This document shows, piece after piece, positions 1 through 9,790 of a DNA stretch of 64,000 nt. Below the pieces are notes generated by a model. That model made no database searches. It worked only from the letters and a program-made list of their open reading frames with translations, and was not told the DNA's origin. The first letter of the stretch is position 1; each line of letters opens with the position of its first letter. Origin of the DNA: Vibrio sp. Hep-1b-8 (lineage in GTDB: Bacteria; Pseudomonadota; Gammaproteobacteria; Enterobacterales; Vibrionaceae); NCBI RefSeq assembly GCF_006124995.1, contig NZ_QEWN01000114.1, positions 24,546 through 88,545 of the forward strand, read 5' to 3'. A program made the position numbers and the translations under genes.

Positions 1-2
1 GT

Positions 3-206
3 TACGACGCCTCTCATCCGGTTTACAATACAACGCGTGCTGATGATGAATTTAGCCTGTTTGCGGCCTATGAGTACCAACAATTAATGGGCTTGCGTGA
101 TTGGTCTCTGATCTCGTTTGCGGGTTATGGGCAAAAAGACTCAAACATCAACTTTTACCAAGAACAACAGTTAATATTCTCCATAGGTGTTAACTACAAG
201 TTTTAA
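3..206 (+). CDS. C-terminal end of an outer-membrane beta-barrel-type protein (partial)
   Basis: An open frame runs in from the left edge and ends at TAA 204-206, giving the last 67 residues of a protein whose start lies outside the window. The tail alternates polar and hydrophobic residues in short stretches (for example LRDWSLISFAGYG and LIFSIGVNYKF) and ends in phenylalanine, the usual C-terminal signature recognised by the Bam machinery in outer-membrane barrels. The family cannot be fixed from the fragment; a DUF2860-like Vibrio protein is one possibility. It converges on comM, which is read on the other strand. Confidence 0.55.
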   Translation, partial: YDASHPVYNTTRADDEFSLFAAYEYQQLMGLRDWSLISFAGYGQKDSNINFYQEQQLIFSIGVNYKF

Positions 207-251
207 GCATCGGAAAGCCCACTGAACACCTTCTGTGGGCTTCCATTCAAT

Positions 252-1775
252 CTATACCGCTTGTTCGGTAAGTTGTCGCAGCAGTCGGTCCATAGAACGA
301 TAACCAAGGGCCTCAGCAAGATGATTACGCTCTATTTGAGGTGAATCTTCTAAATCAGCAATGGTACGAGCAACTTTAATGATTCGGTGATAAGCACGAA
401 TCGATAGACCCAATCGATGCAAAGCATTTTCTAGAAACTGCGCATCCTGCTTTTGCAGTGGACAATAACGCTCGATTTCTCGACTAGTGAGCAAAGCATT
501 AACCTTGTTGGCACGCGAGAGCATTTTTTCACGCGCTAGCAGCACTCGCTGTTTGACAACCGAGGTCGATTCTCCTCTGTCACCCCCCTCTGCTAGGGTC
601 CCCTTTGGTAAGGCAGGGATTTCCAACGACATATCGAATCGGTCAAGTAAAGGCCCTGACAAACGACTCAAATAGCGCAAAATAACTTGTGGGTTAACTC
701 GAGATAAATTGCCCTCGTAATACCCCGTAGGACTAGGGTTCAAAGCGCCAACCAACTGAAAACGTGCCGGAAATCGCGTTTTTCCTTGCGCGCGTGAAAT
801 AATAATTTCACCGGACTCAAGAGGTTCCCGCAAAGAATCCAACACTTTGCGTTCAAATTCTGGCATCTCATCAAGAAACAACAAACCATTGTGGGCGAGT
901 GAAATTTCACCCGGCCTCGGAATAGAGCCACCTCCCACTAAGGCTGCCATTGAACTTGTATGGTGTGGAGCGCGAAATGGCCTCTGTTTCCAATTATGAA
1001 CATTAATCTCTTGTTGTGTCAGTGAGGCTATCGAAGCGGTTTCTAGCGCTTCTTGATCCGACATCTCGGGTAATAAGTCACACAGCCTCGACGCCAACAT
1101 CGTTTTACCCGTCCCTGGAGGGCCTAGAAAAAGCAAATTGTGGTTGCCAGCAGCGGCTATTTCCAAGGCGCGTTTGCCTTGTTGCTGACCAATAATGTCC
1201 TGCATGTCACGCTGTAAATGCGACTGACTCTCCTTGTATTCGCTTTGGTGAAGAGACAAGGGTTGCTGGCCCGAAAGGTCTGCACACACTTCAAGTAGAC
1301 TGTGAGCTGATTTATGCCGTTCCGCCCCAACCAACGCCGCTTGATCACCATTTTGATGTGGTACAACTAAGCTACGTTTGACACGATTTGCGGCTAAAGC
1401 AGCAGGTAGAACACCTTTAACATATCTCAGTTCACCTGACAGTGCCAATTCACCAATAAATTCTCGCTCAGATAACGCGACGGTAGGTATTTGCTCTGAA
1501 GCGGCCAAGATACCCAACGCAATGGGCAGATCAAACCTTCCTCCCTCTTTAGGAAGATCGGCAGGAGCAAGATTCACCGTAATTCGTTTAGCGGGAAACT
1601 CAAAGCGTGAATTAACAATGGCGCTGCGAACTCTATCTCGTGATTCTTTAACCGTCGTTTCGGGTAACCCAACCAAACAAAAACCGGGCATACCATTACT
1701 AATATGTACTTCGACTGTCACCGAAGGTGCTTCAACACCCACACAGGCTCGACTGTGAATAATGGCTAATCCCAT
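252..1775 (-). CDS. comM: ComM/YifB family AAA+ ATPase (Mg-chelatase-like), natural-transformation helicase
   Basis: 507 aa, full length for the family. The N-terminal part (about 1-170) is the ChlI-like domain typical of YifB/ComM. The AAA+ module follows, with Walker A GPPGTGKT at 218-225, Walker B LLFLDE at 298-303 and an arginine-containing LLDRFDM segment near 376-382. In Vibrio and Haemophilus ComM is a hexameric motor that extends heteroduplex during integration of transforming DNA; that role is family knowledge. It is transcribed divergently from the ilv leader, which lies just upstream on the other strand. Identification is firm from motif order and length. Confidence 0.95.
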   Translation of the reverse strand: MGLAIIHSRACVGVEAPSVTVEVHISNGMPGFCLVGLPETTVKESRDRVRSAIVNSRFEFPAKRITVNLAPADLPKEGGRFDLPIALGILAASEQIPTVALSEREFIGELALSGELRYVKGVLPAALAANRVKRSLVVPHQNGDQAALVGAERHKSAHSLLEVCADLSGQQPLSLHQSEYKESQSHLQRDMQDIIGQQQGKRALEIAAAGNHNLLFLGPPGTGKTMLASRLCDLLPEMSDQEALETASIASLTQQEINVHNWKQRPFRAPHHTSSMAALVGGGSIPRPGEISLAHNGLLFLDEMPEFERKVLDSLREPLESGEIIISRAQGKTRFPARFQLVGALNPSPTGYYEGNLSRVNPQVILRYLSRLSGPLLDRFDMSLEIPALPKGTLAEGGDRGESTSVVKQRVLLAREKMLSRANKVNALLTSREIERYCPLQKQDAQFLENALHRLGLSIRAYHRIIKVARTIADLEDSPQIERNHLAEALGYRSMDRLLRQLTEQAV

Positions 1776-1982
1776 AGTGAATCCATCTTGTAGATGCTCA
1801 TTATTTATCCCCCTGATAGTTAGTTCATTTTCTTATCAAGGTTGTTATATAGCTTGGCTAGATGCTGAAAGAATGTGAAAAAAGAATGAGTTTTTGCTTG
1901 TCATTTAACGGATATGTATGTTACCACTAGAGACGCAAACATTTTCGTGCCCTATTCGGCACACATAACTATAGAAAATAAG

Positions 1983-2072
1983 ATGAACTTTAACGCTCGC
2001 ACTAACGCACTGATTGCCCTGATTATCGTGGTCATTATTGACACCGCGCGGGGTCTAGTGGGCGAAAGATAA
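1983..2072 (+). CDS. ilvL: ilv operon leader peptide (attenuator)
   Basis: A 29-residue ORF too short for ordinary gene calling. Its centre, residues 10-19, reads LIALIIVVII: every residue but one alanine is Leu, Ile or Val. It is followed 11 bases after its stop by a GC-rich hairpin with a T run, and then by ilvG. This is the arrangement of the E. coli IlvL leader: ribosome stalling on Ile/Leu/Val codons when the charged tRNAs are scarce would prevent terminator formation. The SD is weak (AAATAAG). The function is inferred from position and composition. Confidence 0.85.
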   Translation: MNFNARTNALIALIIVVIIDTARGLVGER

Positions 2073-2082
2073 CCACAGAATA

Positions 2083-2120
2083 GAAAAAACCCCCGCACTG
2101 CAAAGTCCGGGGGTTTTTTT
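2083..2120 (+). terminator. ilv attenuator (Rho-independent terminator)
   Basis: An A-rich run and CCCCCG pair with CGGGGG and seven Ts (stem 2090-2095 / 2108-2113, T run 2114-2120). It lies between the leader peptide stop and ilvG, the place expected for a transcription attenuator. Confidence 0.85.
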
Positions 2121-2251
2121 ACAATTAGTCGCTGAAAAATTTGGCTGACATAAATTTAAAGCTCATAAATAGAGCTTGCAGGAAGAATGGGAGCGCACAT
2201 GACGTGCAATAAAACACAACATCAAGATAAGGACAGCCGAGGGGGTAGAGG

Positions 2252-3898
2252 ATGACAGGTGCAGAGCTAGTCGTAGCTGCTCTACAACAGCAAGGAATCA
2301 AAACCGTTTTTGGTTACCCTGGCGGTGCCATAATGCCGATATACGACGCCCTATATGATGGTGGCGTTGAACATATCCTCTGTCGTCATGAACAAGGTGC
2401 AGCAATGGCTGCAATTGGTATGGCGCGCGCGACCCAGGATGTCGCAGTATGTATGGCGACTTCAGGTCCGGGAGCAACAAACTTAGTGACAGGTTTGGCC
2501 GATGCTTTCATGGACTCTATTCCGCTAGTTGCCATTACTGGTCAGGTTGCGAGTTCGCACATTGGTACTGATGCCTTTCAGGAAATGGATGTCATAGGGA
2601 TGTCACTATCCTGTACCAAACACAGCTATCTAGTCACTGACATCAATGACCTCGCGCCCACATTGGCCGAAGCGTTTGAAGTTGCTAAAACAGGCCGTCC
2701 AGGCCCTGTCATTGTCGATATCGCTAAAGATGTACAGCTTGGGCAAGCTCCTGTTGAGCTACTACCACCATTTACCCCACCTGCAATGCCCGTTGCCAGC
2801 CAAGAAGCAATAGCGAAAGCTCAGGAGCTTCTTTCACAAAGTTCTCGTCCTGTTCTTTATGTTGGTGGTGGCGTACAACTAGGTCACGCAACCAATGCTG
2901 TGCGCGAATTCTTGCGCCTTAACCCAATGCCATCAGTGAGTACGCTGAAAGGCTTAGGCACTATCGAACGTCACGACCCACATTACCTAGGTATGCTAGG
3001 TATGCACGGAACCAAGGCTGCAAACCTTGTTGTTCAAGAGTGTGACCTTCTGATTGCTGTTGGCGCACGTTTCGATGACCGTGTTACTGGTAAGCTAGAT
3101 ACTTTCGCTCCCAATGCCAAAGTTATCCATATCGATATCGACGCAGCTGAAATCCATAAACTTCGCCAAGCAAACGCTCCAGTTCGTGCAGAAATTCCAG
3201 CCGTTCTTCCTCATCTTGAACTCACTCAAGATATTACGCCTTGGGTTAAACACAGTGAAAGTCTGCGCAGTGGGTTTAAGTGGCGCTATGACCATCCAGG
3301 TGATCTGATCTATGCACCGGGACTGCTCAAACAACTTTCTGATCTCATGCCAGATAGCTCGATTGTTTCAACAGATGTTGGCCAACATCAAATGTGGGCA
3401 GCTCAGCATATTCAGCCTCGTGATCCACAGAACTTCATCACTTCAGCAGGACTTGGCACCATGGGCTTTGGCTTGCCAGCAGCAATGGGCGCCGCAGTAG
3501 CTCGTCCTGATGATCAGTCTATTCTCATTACGGGTGATGGTTCATTTATGATGAATGTGCAGGAGCTTGGGACTCTAAAACGTCGCCAAATTCCTGTAAA
3601 AATCGTACTACTCAACAACCAACGCTTAGGCATGGTGCGCCAATGGCAATCATTGTTTTTTGATGGCCGCCATAGCGAGACCATCCTAGATGACAACCCT
3701 GACTTTGTAATGCTAGCTAAAGCCTTTGATATTCCTGGTAAAACCATCACTAAGAAAGAAGAAGTTGAGCCAGCACTAAAAGAGATGCTAGAAAGTAACA
3801 CGTCTTATCTTCTTCATGTTCTAATCGATGAGGAAGAAAATGTCTGGCCACTTGTACCACCAGGTGCATCAAACAATGACATGCTGGAGAACACATAA
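2252..3898 (+). CDS. ilvG: Acetolactate synthase II, catalytic subunit
   Basis: 548 aa, uninterrupted (the E. coli K-12 copy is frameshifted; this one is not). It condenses pyruvate with pyruvate or 2-oxobutyrate to make acetolactate or acetohydroxybutyrate for valine/leucine and isoleucine. The catalytic glutamate lies in CRHEQGA (E47), and the thiamine-diphosphate motif begins at GDG 428-430 and ends in LLNN. The start ATG follows a purine-rich GAGGGGGTAGAGG. First structural gene of ilvGMEDA; ilvM starts one base after its stop, which suggests translational coupling of the two subunits. Confidence 0.96.
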   Translation: MTGAELVVAALQQQGIKTVFGYPGGAIMPIYDALYDGGVEHILCRHEQGAAMAAIGMARATQDVAVCMATSGPGATNLVTGLADAFMDSIPLVAITGQVASSHIGTDAFQEMDVIGMSLSCTKHSYLVTDINDLAPTLAEAFEVAKTGRPGPVIVDIAKDVQLGQAPVELLPPFTPPAMPVASQEAIAKAQELLSQSSRPVLYVGGGVQLGHATNAVREFLRLNPMPSVSTLKGLGTIERHDPHYLGMLGMHGTKAANLVVQECDLLIAVGARFDDRVTGKLDTFAPNAKVIHIDIDAAEIHKLRQANAPVRAEIPAVLPHLELTQDITPWVKHSESLRSGFKWRYDHPGDLIYAPGLLKQLSDLMPDSSIVSTDVGQHQMWAAQHIQPRDPQNFITSAGLGTMGFGLPAAMGAAVARPDDQSILITGDGSFMMNVQELGTLKRRQIPVKIVLLNNQRLGMVRQWQSLFFDGRHSETILDDNPDFVMLAKAFDIPGKTITKKEEVEPALKEMLESNTSYLLHVLIDEEENVWPLVPPGASNNDMLENT

Positions 3899-3899
3899 C

Positions 3900-4184
3900 A
3901 TGGAAAGATACTTAATCGACATTAAAGCAGACGACAAACCCGTTCTGCTAGAACGTGTACTTCGCGTTGTTCGTCACCGTGGCTTCACGGTTAAACAGGT
4001 GGCAGGCACACAAAACCACGAAAGCAGAATCGCCAGCGTAGAGATCATCGTTGATAGCGACCGCCCAATCTCGTTCCTAACCAATCAGATCGAGAAGCTT
4101 TGGGACGTGCGCACCGTTGAAGTCACGCAAATTGCGCGAGATGAATTACCAAATAACAACTTACAACAAAAGATTTGTGCATAA
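3900..4184 (+). CDS. ilvM: Acetolactate synthase II, small regulatory subunit
   Basis: 94 aa, starting MERYLIDIKADDKPVLLERV, an ACT-type fold as in IlvM. The start used here is the ATG at 3900, one base after the ilvG stop; the frame remains open upstream to 3828 but that stretch overlaps ilvG and has no family counterpart. The subunit stabilises and activates IlvG. Its position directly between ilvG and ilvE is the canonical one. It is somewhat longer at the C terminus (polar tail DELPNNNLQQKICA) than the E. coli protein. Confidence 0.92.
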   Translation: MERYLIDIKADDKPVLLERVLRVVRHRGFTVKQVAGTQNHESRIASVEIIVDSDRPISFLTNQIEKLWDVRTVEVTQIARDELPNNNLQQKICA

Positions 4185-4195
4185 GGAAGGCAATA

Positions 4196-5143
4196 ATGGC
4201 TACAAAAACAGCAGATTACATTTGGTTTAATGGTGAGATGGTTCCTTGGGCGGAGGCTAACGTACACGTTTTGACTCACGCGATGCACTACGGCACTTCA
4301 GTATTTGAAGGCGTACGCTGCTACAACACACCAAATGGTCCAATTGTCTTCCGTCATCTAGAGCATGCGAAGCGTCTGAAAGATTCAGCAAAAATATACC
4401 GTTTCCCGATTCCATACACGATTGAAGAAATCATGGAAGCAACGCGTGAAACTCTGCGTCAAAACAAACTGGATAGCGCTTACATCCGTCCACTCGGTTT
4501 TGTGGGTAACGTTGGCCTTGGTGTTTGTCCACCAACCGGCACAGAGATGGATCTCATCATTGCTGCCTTTCCTTGGGGTTCTTACCTAGGCGAAGATGCG
4601 CTAGAAAAAGGTGTAGACGCCATGATTTCTAGCTGGAACCGCGCTGCACCAAATACCATTCCAACCGCAGCAAAAGCTGGTGGTAACTACCTTTCTTCTC
4701 TACTGGTTGGTGGTGAAGCTCGTCGCCACGGATATGCTGAAGGCATCGCACTCAGCGTTGATGGTTACCTATCTGAAGGTGCTGGTGAAAACATTTTTGT
4801 GGTTAAAGATGGTGTTATCTGTACTCCACCAGCAACCAGCGCGATCCTACCAGGCATTACTCGTGACTCCATCATGACCATCGCTCGAGATCGTGGTTAC
4901 GAAGTGCGTGAAGCTAACATCGCTCGTGAAGCACTGTACCTTGCAGACGAAGTATTCATGACAGGTACCGCCGCGGAAATCGTTCCTGTTGCGACGGTCG
5001 ACAAAATTGAAGTGGGTAGCGGTAAACGCGGCCCTATCACTAAAGAGCTGCAAGAAGCTTACTTCGGCCTATTCAACGGTACGACGGAAGATAAATGGGG
5101 TTGGCTAGATTACGTTTACCCAGAGAACGCACTGGCAAAATAA
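4196..5143 (+). CDS. ilvE: Branched-chain amino-acid aminotransferase
   Basis: 315 aa, fold-type IV PLP enzyme. It transaminates the keto acids of Val, Leu and Ile with glutamate as donor. The PLP lysine is K160 in the sequence AAKAGGNYLSS. The start at ATG 4196 is preceded by AAGGAAGG; an upstream in-frame codon at 4175 overlaps ilvM and was not used. Third gene of the operon, with 11 bases between it and the ilvM stop. Confidence 0.96.
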   Translation: MATKTADYIWFNGEMVPWAEANVHVLTHAMHYGTSVFEGVRCYNTPNGPIVFRHLEHAKRLKDSAKIYRFPIPYTIEEIMEATRETLRQNKLDSAYIRPLGFVGNVGLGVCPPTGTEMDLIIAAFPWGSYLGEDALEKGVDAMISSWNRAAPNTIPTAAKAGGNYLSSLLVGGEARRHGYAEGIALSVDGYLSEGAGENIFVVKDGVICTPPATSAILPGITRDSIMTIARDRGYEVREANIAREALYLADEVFMTGTAAEIVPVATVDKIEVGSGKRGPITKELQEAYFGLFNGTTEDKWGWLDYVYPENALAK

Positions 5144-5155
5144 GGAAGTAGTAAG

Positions 5156-6997
5156 ATGCCTAAATATAGATCAGCAACCACCACTCATGGACGCAATATG
5201 GCGGGTGCACGCGCTTTATGGCGTGCGACCGGTGTTAAAGATGAAGACTTTGGTAAACCAATCATTGCGGTAGTGAACTCATTTACCCAATTTGTACCAG
5301 GTCATGTTCACCTGAAAGACATGGGGCAGTTAGTCGCTCGTGAAATTGAGAAAGCAGGCGGTATCGCTAAAGAGTTTAATACGATCGCGGTAGACGATGG
5401 CATCGCGATGGGTCACGGTGGCATGCTCTACTCGCTACCATCACGTGAACTGATTGCTGACTCAGTAGAATACATGGTCAATGCTCACTGTGCTGATGCC
5501 ATGGTCTGTATCTCGAACTGTGACAAAATCACGCCGGGGATGCTAATGGCGTCAATGCGCCTCAACATCCCGGTAATTTTCGTCTCTGGCGGCCCTATGG
5601 AAGCGGGTAAAACCAAGCTTTCTGATCAAATCATCAAACTAGACCTTGTTGATGCCATGATCCAAGGGGCTGACCCGAAAGTTTCTGACGAACAAAGCGA
5701 ACAGATCGAGCGTTCAGCGTGTCCAACCTGTGGTTCATGTTCAGGTATGTTCACAGCTAACTCAATGAACTGTCTGACTGAAGCTCTAGGCTTATCTCAG
5801 CCGGGTAACGGTTCAATGCTGGCAACGCACGCAGACCGTGAGCAGCTATTCCTTAACGCAGGTCGACGCATTGTTGAACTGACACGTCGTTACTACGAGC
5901 AAGATGACGAATCTGCACTACCACGCAACATTGCAACGTTTGACGCATTTGAAAACGCGATGGCATTGGATATTGCGATGGGTGGTTCAACTAACACTAT
6001 CCTGCACCTGCTAGCAGCAGCACAAGAGGGTGAAGTGGATTTTGATATGGAAGATATCGACCGCCTATCTCGTCAGGTACCGCATCTATGTAAAGTGGCG
6101 CCATCTACGCAGAAATACCACATGGAAGACGTGCACCGAGCTGGTGGTGTAATGGCTATCCTTGGTGAGCTTGACCGCGCAGGACTGCTACACAGCGACG
6201 CACATACCGTACTGGGTCTTTCTATGAAAGAGCAGTTAGCCAAATACGACATCATGCAGACCGAAGATGAAGAGGTTCTAAAATTCTTCCGCGCGGGCCC
6301 TGCTGGCATTCGTACGACCAAAGCATTCTCACAAGATTGCCGTTGGGATCGCCTTGATGATGACCGCAAAGAAGGTTGTATCCGCACGAAAGAGAATGCC
6401 TTCAGCCAAGAGGGAGGCTTAGCCGTTCTTTCAGGCAACATCGCTCTCGATGGTTGTATCGTGAAAACAGCAGGGGTGGATGAAAGCATCCTTAAATTTA
6501 CCGGTCCGGCTGTCGTTTTTGAAAGCCAAGAAGATGCCGTTGAAGGTATTCTGGGCGGCAAAGTGAAAGCTGGTGATGTGGTCATTATTCGCTACGAAGG
6601 CCCTAAAGGTGGCCCTGGTATGCAAGAGATGTTGTACCCAACGACTTACCTCAAATCGATGGGTTTAGGTAAAGAGTGTGCCCTGCTGACTGACGGTCGA
6701 TTCTCAGGCGGAACATCGGGCCTATCTATCGGTCACGCTTCTCCTGAAGCAGCTAACGGTGGTGCTATCGGTCTGGTAAGAGAAGGTGATATGATCGCAA
6801 TTGATATTCCTAACCGTTCAATCTCTCTTGAGGTTTCAGAACAGGAACTTGCTGAGCGCCGTGCAAAACAAGACGAACTTGGCTGGAAACCAGCTGATCG
6901 TCAACGTGAAGTATCATTTGCACTAAAAGCTTACGCGAGTATGGCTACCAGTGCTGACAAAGGTGCGGTACGAGATAAATCTAAGCTAGAGGGCTAG
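5156..6997 (+). CDS. ilvD: Dihydroxy-acid dehydratase
   Basis: 613 aa, normal length. It dehydrates 2,3-dihydroxy-isovalerate and -methylvalerate to the keto acids used by IlvE. Cysteines for the Fe-S cluster are visible in [12 protein letters not shown] and in [18 protein letters not shown]. The start ATG has GGAAG upstream, 12 bases after ilvE, and the gene ends 3 bases before ilvA, so it is within one transcription unit. Confidence 0.97.
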   Translation: MPKYRSATTTHGRNMAGARALWRATGVKDEDFGKPIIAVVNSFTQFVPGHVHLKDMGQLVAREIEKAGGIAKEFNTIAVDDGIAMGHGGMLYSLPSRELIADSVEYMVNAHCADAMVCISNCDKITPGMLMASMRLNIPVIFVSGGPMEAGKTKLSDQIIKLDLVDAMIQGADPKVSDEQSEQIERSACPTCGSCSGMFTANSMNCLTEALGLSQPGNGSMLATHADREQLFLNAGRRIVELTRRYYEQDDESALPRNIATFDAFENAMALDIAMGGSTNTILHLLAAAQEGEVDFDMEDIDRLSRQVPHLCKVAPSTQKYHMEDVHRAGGVMAILGELDRAGLLHSDAHTVLGLSMKEQLAKYDIMQTEDEEVLKFFRAGPAGIRTTKAFSQDCRWDRLDDDRKEGCIRTKENAFSQEGGLAVLSGNIALDGCIVKTAGVDESILKFTGPAVVFESQEDAVEGILGGKVKAGDVVIIRYEGPKGGPGMQEMLYPTTYLKSMGLGKECALLTDGRFSGGTSGLSIGHASPEAANGGAIGLVREGDMIAIDIPNRSISLEVSEQELAERRAKQDELGWKPADRQREVSFALKAYASMATSADKGAVRDKSKLEG

Positions 6998-7000
6998 CTT

Positions 7001-8530
7001 ATGACGCTTACGCAACAAACTGGCGCAGACTATCTGCGCCAGATCTTAAGAGCTCCAGTTTATGAAGTGGCGACCGTTACGCCACTTCAGGATATGCCCC
7101 GTCTTTCGGCTCGTATTGGCAATAACGTTCAAATTAAACGTGAAGACCGCCAACCCGTGCACTCGTTCAAACTGCGAGGTGCGTACAATATGGTCGCGAG
7201 TTTGAACGATGAACAGAAATCGGCAGGCGTGATCGCTGCGTCGGCAGGCAACCATGCACAAGGCATGGCGCTATCGGGCACGAAACTAGGCATAAAGACT
7301 ACCATTGTCATGCCTAAAACGACACCGGATATCAAGGTAGAAGCGGTACGCGGATTTGGCGGCAATGTGGTTCTACATGGCAGCAACTTTGATGAAGCTA
7401 AAGCGGAAGCTGAACGTTTGTCTACTGAGCATGGTTACACCTTTGTTCCTCCATTTGATCACCCTTTGGTCATTGCTGGTCAGGGAACAATTGGAATGGA
7501 GATGCTGCAACAAAATGGTCATCTCGATTACATCTTTGTCCCTGTTGGTGGTGGTGGTCTTGCTGCGGGCGTTGCTGTTCTAGTCAAACAACTGATGCCT
7601 GAGATAAAAGTCATTGCTGTTGAGCCTGAAGATTCCTCTTGTCTGAAAGCCGCTCTAGACGCAGGAGAGCCTGTCGTTTTAGACCAAGTGAGTATGTTTG
7701 CTGACGGCGTAGCCGTAAAACGTATCGGAGAAGAGACATTCCGCCTTTGTCAAAAATACATCGATGGACACATCTCGGTATCCAGCGATGAAATCTGCTC
7801 TGCGGTAAAAGATATCTTTGAAGATACCCGTGCGATTGCCGAACCTTCTGGTGCACTGGCTCTGGCTGGACTAAAGAAATTTGCAGAAAAGAATGAACTC
7901 AAGGGTAAAAACCTTGGAACCGTTTTATCAGGCGCAAACACTAACTTCCACGGTCTGCGTTACGTCTCCGAGCGTTGCGAACTCGGTGAAAAACGTGAAG
8001 GCCTGTTAGCTGTCACGATTCCTGAACGCCAAGGGGCATTCTTCGAATTTTGTAACTTAATTGGTGGCCGTGCTGTCACTGAGTTTAACTATCGTTACAA
8101 TGATGATTCTTTAGCGAATATCTTTGTCGGTGTTCGTCTGCAGGGTGGTCAAGAAGAGTTAGAACATATCATCCATGATCTACGTAACGGCGGTTACCCA
8201 GTGGTTGATTTGTCAGATGACGAAATGGCAAAACTGCATATTCGCTACATGATTGGTGGAAAGCCATCTAAACCACTGAAAGAACGTCTCTATAGTTTTG
8301 AGTTTCCTGAGTACCCCGGCGCTCTTCTTAAATTTTTAAGTACCCTAGGGACACACTGGAATATTAGCCTGTTCAACTACCGCAACCATGGTGCTGACTA
8401 TGGTCGAGTACTGTGTGGCTTTGAATTGGATGAGTCAGATCTCTCTCAATTCTCAGCTCATCTGCGTGAGTTGGGTTATCAATGCAAAGACGAAACCGAC
8501 AACCCGTCGTATAAGTTCTTCCTTTCCTAG
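7001..8530 (+). CDS. ilvA: Threonine ammonia-lyase (deaminase), biosynthetic
   Basis: 509 aa. It makes 2-oxobutyrate from threonine, the committed step to isoleucine. The PLP lysine is K57 in VHSFKLRGAYN, and the glycine loop is PVGGGGLAAG. The C-terminal 180 or so residues form two ACT-like regulatory repeats (one begins near KREGLLAVTIPE, the second near KERLYSFEFPE), which is the allosteric biosynthetic type rather than the catabolic TdcB type. Last gene of ilvGMEDA, followed by a terminator. Confidence 0.96.
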   Translation: MTLTQQTGADYLRQILRAPVYEVATVTPLQDMPRLSARIGNNVQIKREDRQPVHSFKLRGAYNMVASLNDEQKSAGVIAASAGNHAQGMALSGTKLGIKTTIVMPKTTPDIKVEAVRGFGGNVVLHGSNFDEAKAEAERLSTEHGYTFVPPFDHPLVIAGQGTIGMEMLQQNGHLDYIFVPVGGGGLAAGVAVLVKQLMPEIKVIAVEPEDSSCLKAALDAGEPVVLDQVSMFADGVAVKRIGEETFRLCQKYIDGHISVSSDEICSAVKDIFEDTRAIAEPSGALALAGLKKFAEKNELKGKNLGTVLSGANTNFHGLRYVSERCELGEKREGLLAVTIPERQGAFFEFCNLIGGRAVTEFNYRYNDDSLANIFVGVRLQGGQEELEHIIHDLRNGGYPVVDLSDDEMAKLHIRYMIGGKPSKPLKERLYSFEFPEYPGALLKFLSTLGTHWNISLFNYRNHGADYGRVLCGFELDESDLSQFSAHLRELGYQCKDETDNPSYKFFLS

Positions 8531-8550
8531 TCAGGATACCCTCAATACTC

Positions 8551-8581
8551 AGCCTCTTGCTTTCAGTAAGAGGCTTTTTTA
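8551..8581 (+). terminator. Rho-independent terminator after ilvA
   Basis: AGCCTCTT (8551-8558) pairs with AAGAGGCT, followed by a run of six to seven Ts. It lies 20 bases past the ilvA stop. Confidence 0.8.
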
Positions 8582-8750
8582 TTTGGCTTTAGTGATTTTT
8601 CGCTCTGAACCGTGAGCACTAACCTGTCAGCTTATTGGACAGAATGCATGATACGCATAGATATAATGCTAAAGTTTCATTTTAGTCATGCCTTATTTAG
8701 GTCTACACTCAATTCTGTTTTTTAATTGCTGCCCGTGGTGGAGACGACAA

Positions 8751-9731
8751 ATGTTTAACGCACTGATCCTAAACCAAGAAGACAAACGCACTATTGCTTC
8801 CATCGAGCAAATCGATGAATCACAACTTCCTCAAGGTGAAGTCCTAATCGACGTCGATTACTCATCTCTCAACTACAAAGATGGTTTGGCTATCACTGGT
8901 AAAGGCAAAATTATCCGTAATTTTCCAATGGTGCCTGGTATTGATATGGCGGGAACCGTTGTCAGCTCTGAAGACAACCGCTACCAAGCGGGTGACAAAG
9001 TTGTACTCACCGGCTGGGGTGTGGGTGAAAACCACTGGGGTGGCATGGCTCAGCGTGCTCGTTTACAAGCAGACTGGCTAGTCCCACTACCAAAAGGTAT
9101 CGACAGTAAAAAAGCCATGATGGTAGGAACCGCAGGTTTTACTGGCATGTTGTGTGTGCAAGCTCTGCTTGATGCTGGCATCACACCAGAGTCCGGTGAA
9201 GTACTTGTAACAGGTGCGAGTGGCGGGGTTGGCTCGGTTGCCGTATCGCTGCTGGCAGCTTTGGGCTATCAAGTCACAGCTGTCACCGGACGTGTCGAAC
9301 AAAATGGTCCACTACTAGAGAAACTTGGCGCTAGCCGAATCATTGATCGAGCGGAGTTTGAAGAACCTGCGCGTCCACTAGAAAAACAAGTTTGGGCGGG
9401 GGCGGTTGATACCGTAGGCAGTAAAGTGCTAGCGAAAGTTCTTGCACAAATGGATTATAACGGCGCTGTAGCAGCATGTGGGCTTGCTGGCGGCTTTGAC
9501 CTACCAACAACCGTCATGCCGTTTATTCTACGTAACGTACGTCTACAAGGCGTTGACTCGGTGATGTGCCCAACCGAAAAACGTATTGCGGCATGGGAGA
9601 GACTGGTTGAGCTCCTTCCAGATAGCTACTTTGAACAAGCATGTACAGAGATTGAGCTTCAAGATGCGCCAAAATACGCTGAAGATATCACCAATGGTCA
9701 AGTAACAGGTCGAGTGGTGATCAAACTTTAG
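8751..9731 (+). CDS. acuI: Acrylyl-CoA reductase (NADPH), AcuI/YhdH family
   Basis: 326 aa from the ATG at 8751, which gives the normal family N terminus MFNALILNQEDKRT; the frame is open to 8688 but that extension has no recognisable counterpart. It is a zinc-less medium-chain dehydrogenase/reductase: the N-terminal catalytic domain (about 1-130) is followed by a Rossmann fold with the motif TGASGGVGSVA. Family members reduce toxic acrylyl-CoA to propionyl-CoA, which in marine bacteria is linked to DMSP breakdown. A monocistronic unit between two terminators. Confidence 0.9.
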   Translation: MFNALILNQEDKRTIASIEQIDESQLPQGEVLIDVDYSSLNYKDGLAITGKGKIIRNFPMVPGIDMAGTVVSSEDNRYQAGDKVVLTGWGVGENHWGGMAQRARLQADWLVPLPKGIDSKKAMMVGTAGFTGMLCVQALLDAGITPESGEVLVTGASGGVGSVAVSLLAALGYQVTAVTGRVEQNGPLLEKLGASRIIDRAEFEEPARPLEKQVWAGAVDTVGSKVLAKVLAQMDYNGAVAACGLAGGFDLPTTVMPFILRNVRLQGVDSVMCPTEKRIAAWERLVELLPDSYFEQACTEIELQDAPKYAEDITNGQVTGRVVIKL

Positions 9732-9746
9732 CGACAGCTAAACTCA

Positions 9747-9775
9747 AAGAGCCAGCACCTGTAATGCTGGCTCTT
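9747..9775. terminator. Bidirectional terminator between acuI and the LysR gene
   Basis: AAGAGCCAGCA (9747-9757) and TGCTGGCTCTT (9765-9775) form an 11-bp perfect stem with a 7-base loop between two convergent genes. Its T runs are short, so strength is uncertain. Confidence 0.65.
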
Positions 9776-9790
9776 ATTGATTCTGCCTGT

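Noticed and set aside
1378..1758. 126-codon frame on the plus strand inside comM
   Set aside because: Shadow of comM in another frame; no SD and no family features.
1898..1922. TTGTCA and TATGTT as the ilv promoter
   Set aside because: The spacer is only 13 bases; I could not place a convincing -35/-10 pair in this gap.
6073..6585. 170-codon frame opposite ilvD
   Set aside because: Shadow frame of a certain gene; Ser/Arg-rich low-information translation.
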